The notes under the pieces were generated by a model. The model did not search any database. It was not told the DNA's origin and worked only from the letters and a program-made list of their open reading frames with translations. From contig NZ_JACHJN010000001.1 of NCBI RefSeq assembly GCF_014203665.1, forward strand, positions 1,054,001-1,118,000: a stretch of DNA of 64,000 nucleotides, in the 5' to 3' direction. Numbering within the stretch: position 1 is the first letter of the stretch; each line of letters opens with the position of its first letter. Of the stretch, positions 41,749 to 50,810 are shown piece by piece. The DNA comes from Saccharothrix tamanrassetensis. Its GTDB lineage: Bacteria > Actinomycetota > Actinomycetes > Mycobacteriales > Pseudonocardiaceae. Made by a program: the position numbers and the translations under genes.

Positions 41749-42926
41749 CGGAGCTCCCGGGCAGGAAGCGGCAGGACGGCCCGCACGGACCAGCCGGTGC
41801 TGGAGCAGGGACCGGCGCGCAGTGTGCCGTCGAGGGCCTCAACGCGTTCGCGCATTCCGACCAGGCCGTACCCGCTGCGGTGGGGGTAGCGGGGCGGGTG
41901 TGGTGGGGCGTCGTCGGTGATCTCGACGGTGATGGTCGGTTGCTCCTGGGTGATGTCGTTGCCGTTGATGTGGTCATGGGTGACGCGGACAGTGACCGAA
42001 TGGGCGTGCGGGGCGTGCTTGGCGATGTTGGTCAAGGATTCCTGGACGACCCGGTACACCGTGCTGGTGACTTCCGGCGGCCATTCCGGTTCGTCGTCGG
42101 GCAGCCGGAGGTGCACGGTGCGGCCGTGGCTGGTGAAGCGTTCGACCAGCGCGCTGAGCTGCTCGGGACCGGGCGTGGCAGGGGCCGCGTCGTCGGTGTC
42201 ACGCAGCAGGTCGACGACGCGGCGCATCGCGGCCAACGCCTCTGAGCCGGCGGTCTCGATACCGGCCAGGGAGTCGTCCAGTTCCTCCGGGTACTTGCGC
42301 CGGACGACCTGGGCGGCCTGGGCGTGGAGCACGACGCCGGTGATGTGGTGGGCGACGATGTCGTGCAGTTCTCTGGCCAGGTCGAGGCGTTCGGCGCGGC
42401 GTACCTGCTCGGCGACCGTGCGGCGGCGGGTGTCGAGCAGCCGCAGACCCAGCCCGGTGGCCAGCGCGGCGAGCCAGCCGGCGCCGTTGAACGTCAGCAC
42501 GGCCGGGACTCCGGACGGGGATGCCGGTGCGGTGAGCCCGGCGCCGACGACGAGGGCGAGCCCTGCGGTCGCGATGGTGGCTGCCCAGCGGATCGGGAGT
42601 GCCCTGATCGCGGAGCCGATGAGCACGTACAGGCCGACAGCGGCGGCGGGCCCGGGCTCGGCGGGCAGGTGCGCGACCTGGGCGACCACGATCGCGACCG
42701 CTGCGACGGCAAGCCCCACACCGGCGGCCCATCCCGGGTGGCGGCGGCGCATCAGGGCGAGCGCACCCATCACCAGCCCGGCGGCGCAGCCGAACACCCA
42801 GTAACCGCCGCCCCAGCTGTCCGCGATCGCGAACGCCGTGATGGCGAGCGCCGCGGCGTGCCCGACGATGAGCCCCGCATCGGCCGCGATGCCGAGCAGA
42901 TCGGTCGGCCGGTCCCGAGTGTCCAC
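41745..42926 (-). CDS. DesK/NarX-type sensor histidine kinase
   Basis: 393 residues. About six membrane helices occupy residues 12-165. The HisKA_3 box LARELHDIVAHHITGVVLHAQAA contains His188, and the ATPase domain has VVQESLTNIAKHAPHA and GYGLVGMRERVEALDGTL. It differs from the kinase at 37555 in lacking the long coiled linker. The gene is divergent from the second esterase gene 119 bp away, repeating the layout of the first module. Confidence 0.94.
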   Translation of the reverse strand: MDTRDRPTDLLGIAADAGLIVGHAAALAITAFAIADSWGGGYWVFGCAAGLVMGALALMRRRHPGWAAGVGLAVAAVAIVVAQVAHLPAEPGPAAAVGLYVLIGSAIRALPIRWAATIATAGLALVVGAGLTAPASPSGVPAVLTFNGAGWLAALATGLGLRLLDTRRRTVAEQVRRAERLDLARELHDIVAHHITGVVLHAQAAQVVRRKYPEELDDSLAGIETAGSEALAAMRRVVDLLRDTDDAAPATPGPEQLSALVERFTSHGRTVHLRLPDDEPEWPPEVTSTVYRVVQESLTNIAKHAPHAHSVTVRVTHDHINGNDITQEQPTITVEITDDAPPHPPRYPHRSGYGLVGMRERVEALDGTLRAGPCSSTGWSVRAVLPLPARELR

Positions 42927-43045
42927 GTGGGCAGGCTACGGAACCGCTACCGGTGTGCCGTATCGGTCAAAAGTACGGTTGCGGCCGGCGCGAACCCTGC
43001 TTTGGCCTGATGTTCAGCGCCGCAGCGGCTCCCAGGATGAAAACC

Positions 43046-44245
43046 ATGCCCAATGAAGAAGACGCCACGCCGGCTGCAACAACCGTGAGACTGACCAAGC
43101 GGTTCCGCGAACGCACTCGCGGTCTGGTCACCGTCGCCGGACTGCTTGCCGTCGCGGTCGCCGCCTCGTCCACACACACAGCCGCGGCCGACTCTCCTGA
43201 CCCGGCGACCGCATCGACCAGCACGATGTACCTGCCCCCACCAACCGGTCCTCATCCGGTCGGCATCACGTCCCTGCACCTGACCGACGAATCGCGCCAG
43301 GACCCCTGGGTGCCCGAGGCGGGGGCGAGAGAACTCATGGTTTCCCTGTGGTATCCCGCGAAGTCGCGTGGCGAGCGGCGGGCTTCGTACATGACGCCGA
43401 AGGAGTCAGAGCTCCTCTTGGAGGGCCACGGGATCACCGGCGTGCCACCCGACAGCTTCAGCAAGACCAGGACCAACGCGTACACCGACGTGCGGCCGAC
43501 GGGAGGCAGGCATCCTCTCGTGGTGCTCTCGCCCGGCTACACCTGGTACCGCAGCTCGTTCGGCGCGCTGGCCGAGGAACTGGCGAGCAGAGGCTATGTG
43601 GTGGCCGGGATCGACCACACCTACGAGAACTTCGCCACGACCTTCCCCGACGGGAGGGTCACCACCTGCGCCACGTGCGACCTGCAAGTCGAGGACTTCG
43701 GCAGGCTCGCGGTGGAGAGCCGAGCCCGCGACGTCTCCTTCGTGCTCGACGAACTGATCGGCCGGCGGGGCACGCTGATCGACCCGGCGCGGATCGCGAT
43801 GGCGGGCATGTCCCTCGGCGGCGCGAGCGTCGGCGAGACCATGCTGACCGATCCGAGGGTCCGGGCCGGCGCCAACCTGGACGGCACGATGTTCAAGCCA
43901 CTGCCGGAAAGCGGGCTGTCGCGGCCGTTCCTGTTCTTCACCCAGGACGCCGACGACGCCACGCTGAACCGGGACTGGCAACGCCTGACCGGGTGGAAGC
44001 GCTGGTTCAAGGTGACCGGAGCGGTGCACCCGTCGTTCGCCGACTACGACCTGCTGACCCAGCAGATGGGCCTCGACTTCGGCAGCGAGCTCGCCGGAAC
44101 CCGTTCCGTGGAGATCGTCCGCGCCTACGTCGCCGCCTTCTTCGACCGGCACCTGCGCAGCCGGCCGCAACCCCTGCTGGAGCGGCCTTCCACGCAGTAC
44201 CCAGAGGTCAGGTTCTGCACGCCGGAACAGAAGAACTGCCACTAG
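43046..44245 (+). CDS. Secreted PAF-acetylhydrolase-like esterase
   Basis: 399 residues from the ATG at 43046 (AGGA six bases upstream; an ATG at 43037 is an alternative). A signal peptide or anchor spans about 17-47 (RLTKRFRERTRGLVTVAGLLAVAVAASS). The hydrolase core has ELMVSLWYPAK, LVVLSPGYTWYRSSFGALAEELASRGYVVAGIDHTYEN, nucleophile Ser256 (GMSLGG), Asp279 (NLDG) and His328 (GAVHPSF). The divergent kinase-regulator operon probably controls it. It is related to the esterase at 39227, but one is membrane-anchored by several helices and this one looks exported. Confidence 0.88.
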   Translation: MPNEEDATPAATTVRLTKRFRERTRGLVTVAGLLAVAVAASSTHTAAADSPDPATASTSTMYLPPPTGPHPVGITSLHLTDESRQDPWVPEAGARELMVSLWYPAKSRGERRASYMTPKESELLLEGHGITGVPPDSFSKTRTNAYTDVRPTGGRHPLVVLSPGYTWYRSSFGALAEELASRGYVVAGIDHTYENFATTFPDGRVTTCATCDLQVEDFGRLAVESRARDVSFVLDELIGRRGTLIDPARIAMAGMSLGGASVGETMLTDPRVRAGANLDGTMFKPLPESGLSRPFLFFTQDADDATLNRDWQRLTGWKRWFKVTGAVHPSFADYDLLTQQMGLDFGSELAGTRSVEIVRAYVAAFFDRHLRSRPQPLLERPSTQYPEVRFCTPEQKNCH

Positions 44246-44536
44246 GGGCATCGGTCACGCGGGCCCGTTTCCTCAGACGTCGTCGAAGAAACGGGCCCGT
44301 CCCCTCGACCCGCGCCGGCTCGTCCACGCTGCTGCAACCGGCCGGCGGACTGATCACCCCGGTACACCCAGTGTGCTCGGATTGGGGCGGCCCACAGCGA
44401 TCGAGCCGGTCGCCGGATCGCGGAAGGTCGCCAAGGGCAAAACGTGTGCCCCGGCAGTGCCTTCGCGGTCCTGTGCCGCGCACGCGGCGAGCCGGTATCA
44501 AAAACACGAACCGCTGCCCACCGGAGGAGAGTGCTT
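44246..44536. other. Intergenic region before the DUF4157 gene
   Basis: About 290 bp. It holds the terminator at 44260-44299 and the ribosome-binding site GGAGGA at 44523-44528. An open frame extends upstream of the chosen DUF4157 start to 44444 but has no leader-like features. No promoter could be assigned with confidence. Confidence 0.4.
44260..44299 (+). terminator. Hairpin terminator after the second esterase gene
   Basis: CGGGCCCGTTTC (44260-44271) and GAAACGGGCCCG (44288-44299) are perfect 12-bp arms around a 16-nt loop, beginning 15 bp after the esterase stop. A T-containing side of the stem precedes a C-rich tail. It is a good intrinsic terminator candidate. Confidence 0.8.
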
Positions 44537-46477
44537 GTGCGGAACCACCACAGTGGCAACTCGGGCGATGGGCGGGACACATCGTCCACTTCCACCGCCG
44601 ACGAACGACCCGCTGTTCAACGGCAGTACCCTGGTCTGACGTCAGTCGGGGGGATCCAGGCGCTCCAGGCCACCGTGGGCAACGCTGCCGTCGTTCAGCT
44701 GCTCCGCCAGACCGGGCATCCGTCGGCCCAAGACCGACATCAGCACGGTCCTGCATGTGGGCACCACGGAGCTGGTTCCCAGGTCCAGCGTTCCACACAG
44801 GACGAGGTCGTCGAACGTGCCCCCGAGAGCGAGGAGCACGGTCACGTGGCCGTGCCGGACGACAGCCCGGCCGGTCAGAAGGCCTTGCTCGACCAGGCCA
44901 TGGCCTCACCGAGCCGCTCGCTCCCCGAACCGCTGCTCGCGGCGGCGACGCCGTTCTTCCAGAACCCGAACCTCGCCGCCACCCGGCTCCACGACAACCC
45001 GGTGGCCCAGCGAGCCACCGCGGCCCTGGGCGCCCGGGCCATGACGGTCGGTACCCACATCTTCGCGGCCCCGCAGGTCGTCGCGGACAAGGAGGTCATG
45101 GGTCACGAGCTGAGCCATGTCAACGAGAACCTCATGGGAACCCGCGAGACCGGTAACAGCAACGGCGCCGGAGTCACGATCACCGATCCCGGCCAGGGTT
45201 CCGAGCAGAAGGCGGCCGGCGACGGGGTCTCCTTCGGTGCCGGTGCGGCGACCGCCCGGTCCGTCGCGGGCCGGCGGGCCGTCCCGCAGCACGTCGACTC
45301 CGCGCCCGTCGACGAGGGTGCGTCGATGGCGGGCGGAGCCGTGCAGCGCATGGAGAGTCCGCCACGGGGCCGCCGGGGCAGTGGGGACTACGAGGCCGAC
45401 GACTCCGAATCCTCCGACGGCCGGGACACCGACAGCTCCCGGGAGCGGCGGGAACTCCGCGAGATCGCGGACCGGACGGAGAGGTTGGCGGGACAACCCC
45501 CGACGTTCCGCCGAGCCCGGCCGGTACCCCACCAGGAATCCGAATCCGAATCCTCCGACAGCCGGGACACCGACAGCTCCCGGGAGCGGCGGGAACTCCG
45601 CGAGATCGCGGACCGGACGGAGAGGTTGGCGGGACAACCCCCGACGTTCCGCCGGATCCGGCCGGTACCCAACCCGATCGACGAAGACCCGATCCCGGTG
45701 GTACCCCACCGGGAATCCGAATCGGAGTCCGTATCCGAGTCCGAGTCCGAATCCGAGTCCGAATCGGCGACGGCGGCTCAGGTCGTCGAACCACTTCCCG
45801 AACTGCCGGAGAACAACCGTCTGACACCGCTGCGCGAACTGCTCCAGAACGAGATGCTCCTGCACGGTGTCGCCAAGAAGCTGAAAGTCACGTTCATGGT
45901 GGACGGGGGCGCTCGCGACCCCAGGCAAGGCGCCGGGCACGCCTGGATCGAGATCACCGGATCGCAGCGGAGCATCTCCTTCGGTTTCTACCCGGAAGAC
46001 CCGTATGCCACGTTGGTCAGTGTGAAAGGCGGCATTCAATGCCCCGACAAGTACAGCGACCACTATCCTGCCACTCACCATGAGTCGAAGAAAGTGGCTT
46101 TGAGGGACATCGTCAATGGCTACCTGCTCACCCATCAGAAGTCCCAGGCCGACTACAACCTCACCCTGCACAACTGCTCGACCTTCGCGGGCGAGGTGTG
46201 GACGGCCATGACCGGCAAGTCGATCCCCCGGGAGTGGTTCACCGCGTACGGCGTGCTCGGGCTGGTCGTCTCGACTCCCCACGGTGCCGCCGAAGGCCTG
46301 GAAAGCCACCAGGGGAAGAGACTGGAGAAGAGGAGTAAGCGCACGCGCGACCTCGCGAAAGGACCCGTACGCGGTTTGATGCCCGGCTCCGGCGACCCGG
46401 AGGAGGTAGCCCGCCGGATGGCCGGCATGAATCTCTCCGAGAGCAGTCCGTCCCAGTCCTCCGAAGAGGTGGACTGA
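44537..46477 (+). CDS. DUF4157 protein with a C-terminal permuted papain-like domain (putative effector)
   Basis: 646 residues from the GTG at 44537, eight bases after GGAGGA. Residues about 110-200 form DUF4157 (LPEPLLAAATPFFQNPNLAATRLHDNP...VMGHELSHV) with the metalloprotease-like HELSH at 190-194; DUF4157 is common in cargo of extracellular contractile injection systems. Residues about 290-378 hold two near-identical Arg/Glu/Asp-rich repeats, then a Ser-Glu linker (SESESESESES). The C-terminal part has GHAWIEI (His468) and HNCSTFAGEVW (Cys547). His before an NCxxF Cys is the order of permuted papain folds (LRAT/YiiX/PPPDE type). GC falls to about 50-55% in 46021-46140. No injection-system genes are in the window. 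Confidence 0.78.
   Translation: MRNHHSGNSGDGRDTSSTSTADERPAVQRQYPGLTSVGGIQALQATVGNAAVVQLLRQTGHPSAQDRHQHGPACGHHGAGSQVQRSTQDEVVERAPESEEHGHVAVPDDSPAGQKALLDQAMASPSRSLPEPLLAAATPFFQNPNLAATRLHDNPVAQRATAALGARAMTVGTHIFAAPQVVADKEVMGHELSHVNENLMGTRETGNSNGAGVTITDPGQGSEQKAAGDGVSFGAGAATARSVAGRRAVPQHVDSAPVDEGASMAGGAVQRMESPPRGRRGSGDYEADDSESSDGRDTDSSRERRELREIADRTERLAGQPPTFRRARPVPHQESESESSDSRDTDSSRERRELREIADRTERLAGQPPTFRRIRPVPNPIDEDPIPVVPHRESESESVSESESESESESATAAQVVEPLPELPENNRLTPLRELLQNEMLLHGVAKKLKVTFMVDGGARDPRQGAGHAWIEITGSQRSISFGFYPEDPYATLVSVKGGIQCPDKYSDHYPATHHESKKVALRDIVNGYLLTHQKSQADYNLTLHNCSTFAGEVWTAMTGKSIPREWFTAYGVLGLVVSTPHGAAEGLESHQGKRLEKRSKRTRDLAKGPVRGLMPGSGDPEEVARRMAGMNLSESSPSQSSEEVD
45404..45671 (+). repeat. 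Tandem 141-bp-period repeat inside the DUF4157 gene
   Basis: Two copies, 45404-45530 and 45545-45671, are almost identical at DNA level across about 127 bp and start 141 bp (47 codons) apart. Each encodes SRERRELREIADRTERLAGQ followed by PPTFRR and RPVP. The high DNA identity suggests a recent duplication within the linker between head and C-terminal domain. Confidence 0.9.
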
Positions 46478-46790
46478 CCGACACGACAGACGATGCCCCG
46501 CGGGCACCTTCAACCTGAAACCGCCTGGAAGCGCTGCGGGCGGGCTGGTGGCGGTAGGACTCCACCAGCTCGCCCGGGACATCGACCGCCGGCCCGGGTC
46601 GACATGGGAATCACCCGCACTCCCCCACTCGCGGCACGGGCGATCGAGATCGCCGCAGACGTCGCCGCCGCGCCGAGGTGCCCTCGTCCTGATTCGTGTT
46701 CGCCCGGACCTCGGGGATTCGACCTCGGTAGCGGCCGGCTTCTGGTGTAGTGGAGCCACATGGGGTTGTCCGGTCGGATGAAGGAGGCTC
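46478..46790. other. Intergenic region between the DUF4157 and STAND genes
   Basis: 313 bp. A short perfect stem TGCCC-CGC-GGGCA (46494-46506) lies 16 bp after the DUF4157 stop and may be a weak terminator. AAGGAGG just before 46791 is the STAND ribosome-binding site. No open frame here looks real. Confidence 0.45.
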
Positions 46791-49700
46791 GTGACCGCTA
46801 CGGGTGCTGCCGGACGGCTCCACGAGGATGATCACGACGGCTTCGTCGGTCGTGAGTGGGCGGTGGAGCGATGTCTCGACCGGCTCCGCGCTCCGAGGCA
46901 GACCCTTCTCGTTCTCGGCCGACCCGCTTCGGGCAAGACGACGCTCGCACGGCGTGTGCACAGGGACCTCATGGCGAAGGGAGCCGAAGGTCCCGTCGTC
47001 GTATTGCACGAATGTCACGCCAACGACGACGCCACCCTGCTGCCGTGGCGCCTGATCGACCGGATCGTCACGGAGTTGTCCGCACGCTCCACCGACTACG
47101 TGGAAGCTCTCGCCGGATCCGCGGGCAGCCGAGTCGAGATCAAGTCCGACATCTCCATCGGGAACGCCGTGCAGTCGCGGGTGTCCGGCGTGTCGATCGA
47201 GAACCTCCGACTGGGAGTCGAGTCGCCCCGGTCGATGTTCGCGCGGTGCGTCCGGAAACCGCTCGAAGCGATCGGAACACCCCCTGCGGTCGTGGTCATC
47301 GTCGACGCCGTCGACGAGACGGACTCCCCCGGCCTGGACAACGAGTTCGCCAACCTGCTCGCCGGCGCCATCGGGAGCCTCGGCAACTCGGCGCTCGACT
47401 TCCGTTTCATGTTGACCTGCAGGACCGTCGAACAGGACCGCTTCGGGCGGCTCGCCACCGAAGTCGTCGACCTCGACCGGGATGAGCCGCGAGCCGGCGC
47501 CGACATGCTGTTGTTCTGCCGGTCGCGCCTGGCGCTGACGGAGGGTGCCCACTCCGACGACCGTGCCTGGGTGGTGGCGGGCAAGGCCGGGGGCAACTAC
47601 CTCTACGCCAAGTACGCCATCGACCTGGTGAGCGGCACGACCTCGGCGATGAGCGTGGCCGAACTCCCGAGCGGCCTGGGCGAGATGTACCACGAGTTCC
47701 TCGTCAGGAGGGTCGCGAACGACCTGTCGGGCCGGCAGTGGCGTGACCGGTACCGGCCCGTCCTCGGACTCGTCGCCGTGGCGCGCGAGCCCGGCCTGAC
47801 CGTCCAGGACCTCGTCGGCCTGCTGCACCTGCCGGAGTCGACGGTCGAGGACATCGTCGACGACCTGAGCGAGTTCTTGCGACTCGACCCGCGAACGGCA
47901 CGTCGGAGCATCTTCCACGACTCGTTCCGAGAATTCCTGCTCGTCGAGGGCACCCTGCGGATCAAAGCGGCGGAATCGCACCGCAGGTTCAGCGAGTCCT
48001 TCCTGGGATCCGCGCCCGAGCTGGTCTCCGACTACCTGTCGCGCAACTTCGCGTACCACCTGCACAGCGCCGGCATGCACCTCGAACTGTGCGAATACGT
48101 GATCTCCGCCGAGCGTTGGCGGGCACACGAGAAGCGTGCCGGAGTCTCCCTGTCCGCGCGTTTCACCACCCTGCTGACCGCATGTGAATCGGCCATCGAA
48201 CTGGACAGTCCGCGGATGATGGCCGGGCTCCTGCTCCGCGACCTCGAACTGCGCGCTGAGGTGGGAAGTGCCGCGCCGGACGTGACAGTGCACGATGCGG
48301 ACGACCTGGCGCACAGCACGCTCTCGCAGGTCGGCGAGTACGACGTGAACGTGATGTGGCAGCTCGTCAGGGCATGTCAGGAACTGGAGGCGGGAACCCA
48401 CGGCGCCGCGTCGGGCAGGCTCGACCGGCTCGCCAGGTGGTGCGACCGGAGCCTGGGCGGGGACTGGCAGTGCCGGATCGGAGTACTGCTCGCCCACCTG
48501 CGCGTCACGTGCGGCTCGGACGGTCCGGTGGGCGAGTTGTGCCACGTGCTGCTCGACGATGTGGGGATCGCCTACCTCAAGCGCTACCTGGTCGAGCGAG
48601 GCGCCATCGCCCCGGCTCTGGGCGGGCCCGACATCGTCGACTCGCACCGGTACCGGCAGGGGGTTCTCCGGTACGCGATGGACCTCTCGGAGAAGCGGCG
48701 GGATCCGGACGGTGCGACGGCCGTTGCCCGGCGCGTGGTCGCGATGGCGAGGAGATCCACCGGCGGGCCGACGCTGTTCGAGGACATGGCGGTCGGCGCC
48801 GCGACGGAATGGCTCGTCGGCAACGAAATCAGCGGCATCGACGGCTTGGGCGGCGTGCTCGCGCGACTGCGCGATGTCACGTACTGCTATGCGGACATGT
48901 TGGCGTCCTGCGGACGTCCCGAGATCGCCGCCGACGCGGCGCGCCGGCGTGAGGGCCTGCGGAAGCTCGAGGATCTTCGTGCCCGCAGCTCGCGGTACCC
49001 CGACCGGATGTGGCTGGACTACTTCATCGCGGTCGCACTGCGCAGGCACGGCAGGCAAGCGGATGCGCGAACGCTCCTGCGCTCCCTTCGAGGGCGACTT
49101 CCCGCGCTGGACGCCGAACCCGACGGCGCGTTCGTCGCCGACATGCACCTGGATGCCACGCATGGTCCGTGCCTGCAAGGACTTGTGTTCCTCGCGGCGA
49201 TGGAGGCCGCGACTGTCCGGGACTTCGCGCTGGCCGAGGATCTCGTGTCGGACCTGCTGCGTTTCCACTCGATCGACGGCGTGTCGGCGCTCGTGCACCT
49301 CATCGCGGAGATGGAGGTCGCCGGCGAGACGGCCACGCGGATCGGGTCGGTGACGGACCGCCTCGCGGACCTGATCGTGGCACACCTCGACGATGAGGAC
49401 GCCGGGGTGCAACTGTTCTCCGCGGGAGTCGCGCTCCGGGATCTCGCCGGTGCCGCAGGACGGTTCGACGCGCTCGTCCTTCGGGGAATCGACACGATGG
49501 TGGAGTCGTTGAGCGGGCGCGTGGTCGTCGGTGACCGGGCCGATTCCGACGAGTCCAAGCGTGCGCTGGCCGCGGCCTTGGCCCAGGCGTTCGACGCGGA
49601 ACGGGACGCCGCGACCACGAACGCGTTGCTCGAATTCGTCGACGGGCACCAAGGCGACGAGTTCGACGACGTGGTGGGCAGGTTCCTCGGCTCCGTCGCC

Positions 49701-50780
49701 GGAGGCCGGCCGGTGATCGACGAACTCGACCGGATCACCACGAAGCACAGCCGCGACCTCCACGCCGCCAGGATTCGCGATCACCTGGCCGACCGCGACG
49801 ACCTCGCGGCTGCCGACGCGATCACCGCACGATTCGACGTCGCGGACTCGCTGTCGGTGCTCAGCGCGCGGATCCGGGCCGAGGCGCGACGAGGAGAACT
49901 CGCCGCCGTTGTCCGCTTGTGCCGTCAGGACGAACATCCCCTTCGGCGGGCGCACCTGATGCTCGATGCCGGGGAAGTGATCACCGGTGGTCCGCATCGC
50001 CTCGAAGGGCAGGTACGGGGTGCGCTCGCCGAAGCGAGCCGCTTCGCCGACTCGATCCGCTCAGGCGATCGCCGAAGCGTCGCCTCGATGTACTACTTCC
50101 ACGCACGCCTGCTCGCTCGCGCCGGCCTCGCGGATCGGGCGGTGACAACACACATCCTCGCGACCAACGCCTACGAAGCCTCCGTCGACTGGATTCGCAT
50201 GATGAGCATCCGCATGGGTGGCAACCGCTACCTCCAGGACGGCACCGAGGACGCCGACTACGACGAGCTCGAGGACAACATCGCCACCACGATCCTGGAC
50301 GCCGACCGCTGCCTGTCGGTCGAACTGGTCCGGGGCAGGTGCGTCGAAGAGGCGCGCGACGTGGTTTTGGGCATGGCCGGACTGGGCGGCGGCTTGATCG
50401 AGTACCACCGGCACCGGGCCTGGACCGTCGCCGGCGCCAACGAGCTGACCCGCGTGTCCATCGCGGCGAGGGCGGCGGCCGAGTGCGGGTTCGCGGACAT
50501 CCTGCAACAGCTGCTGTCGAGCGAGCACGACCGGGGCGCGACGGCGGCCTGGGTGGCGAACCGGATGCTCGACGCGCCCGCGTGGCACCAGGAGCCGCGG
50601 ACCCGGCAGGCAATGCTCATCCGGCTGTGCGCAAACGCTCTGGGCAGGCGCGACGCCGCCACCACGGCACTCGCGCACCTCGTGATGGCCGCGCCCGAGG
50701 CGGCGACGTCGATCGAGCCCTCACGCTGGCTCGCCGTGCTACGACGTGGCGATGCGGCACGCGTCGACGACGTCGACTGA
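46791..50780 (+). CDS. Large STAND-type P-loop NTPase (1329 residues)
   Basis: Starts at a GTG after a strong AAGGAGG. The ATPase domain begins GFVGREWAVERCLDRL with Walker A LGRPASGKTT (about 42-51), Walker B VVVIVDAVDE (Asp172, Glu176) and a FRFMLTCRTVE sensor region; the winged-helix part ends in SIFHDSFREFLLVEG (about 385). This is the head of STAND/NACHT-like NTPases, which couple ligand sensing to ATP-driven oligomerisation and an effector. The other roughly 900 residues are helical and repeat-like (TPR/ARM style sensor), with no named effector domain at either end and no membrane helix. STAND proteins act in signalling, programmed death and anti-phage defence (Avs). The DUF4157 gene lies upstream and a two-helix membrane protein gene downstream on the other strand. 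Confidence 0.85.
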   Translation: MTATGAAGRLHEDDHDGFVGREWAVERCLDRLRAPRQTLLVLGRPASGKTTLARRVHRDLMAKGAEGPVVVLHECHANDDATLLPWRLIDRIVTELSARSTDYVEALAGSAGSRVEIKSDISIGNAVQSRVSGVSIENLRLGVESPRSMFARCVRKPLEAIGTPPAVVVIVDAVDETDSPGLDNEFANLLAGAIGSLGNSALDFRFMLTCRTVEQDRFGRLATEVVDLDRDEPRAGADMLLFCRSRLALTEGAHSDDRAWVVAGKAGGNYLYAKYAIDLVSGTTSAMSVAELPSGLGEMYHEFLVRRVANDLSGRQWRDRYRPVLGLVAVAREPGLTVQDLVGLLHLPESTVEDIVDDLSEFLRLDPRTARRSIFHDSFREFLLVEGTLRIKAAESHRRFSESFLGSAPELVSDYLSRNFAYHLHSAGMHLELCEYVISAERWRAHEKRAGVSLSARFTTLLTACESAIELDSPRMMAGLLLRDLELRAEVGSAAPDVTVHDADDLAHSTLSQVGEYDVNVMWQLVRACQELEAGTHGAASGRLDRLARWCDRSLGGDWQCRIGVLLAHLRVTCGSDGPVGELCHVLLDDVGIAYLKRYLVERGAIAPALGGPDIVDSHRYRQGVLRYAMDLSEKRRDPDGATAVARRVVAMARRSTGGPTLFEDMAVGAATEWLVGNEISGIDGLGGVLARLRDVTYCYADMLASCGRPEIAADAARRREGLRKLEDLRARSSRYPDRMWLDYFIAVALRRHGRQADARTLLRSLRGRLPALDAEPDGAFVADMHLDATHGPCLQGLVFLAAMEAATVRDFALAEDLVSDLLRFHSIDGVSALVHLIAEMEVAGETATRIGSVTDRLADLIVAHLDDEDAGVQLFSAGVALRDLAGAAGRFDALVLRGIDTMVESLSGRVVVGDRADSDESKRALAAALAQAFDAERDAATTNALLEFVDGHQGDEFDDVVGRFLGSVAGGRPVIDELDRITTKHSRDLHAARIRDHLADRDDLAAADAITARFDVADSLSVLSARIRAEARRGELAAVVRLCRQDEHPLRRAHLMLDAGEVITGGPHRLEGQVRGALAEASRFADSIRSGDRRSVASMYYFHARLLARAGLADRAVTTHILATNAYEASVDWIRMMSIRMGGNRYLQDGTEDADYDELEDNIATTILDADRCLSVELVRGRCVEEARDVVLGMAGLGGGLIEYHRHRAWTVAGANELTRVSIAARAAAECGFADILQQLLSSEHDRGATAAWVANRMLDAPAWHQEPRTRQAMLIRLCANALGRRDAATTALAHLVMAAPEAATSIEPSRWLAVLRRGDAARVDDVD

Positions 50781-50810
50781 CGGAGGGGTTGGGGGTGCCC
50801 TCTCCGGACC

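Noticed and set aside
46611-49997. Very long open frame antisense to the STAND gene (over 1100 codons)
   Set aside because: It mirrors the coding strand, has no recognisable domains and an unnatural composition; long antisense frames are expected in high-GC coding DNA.
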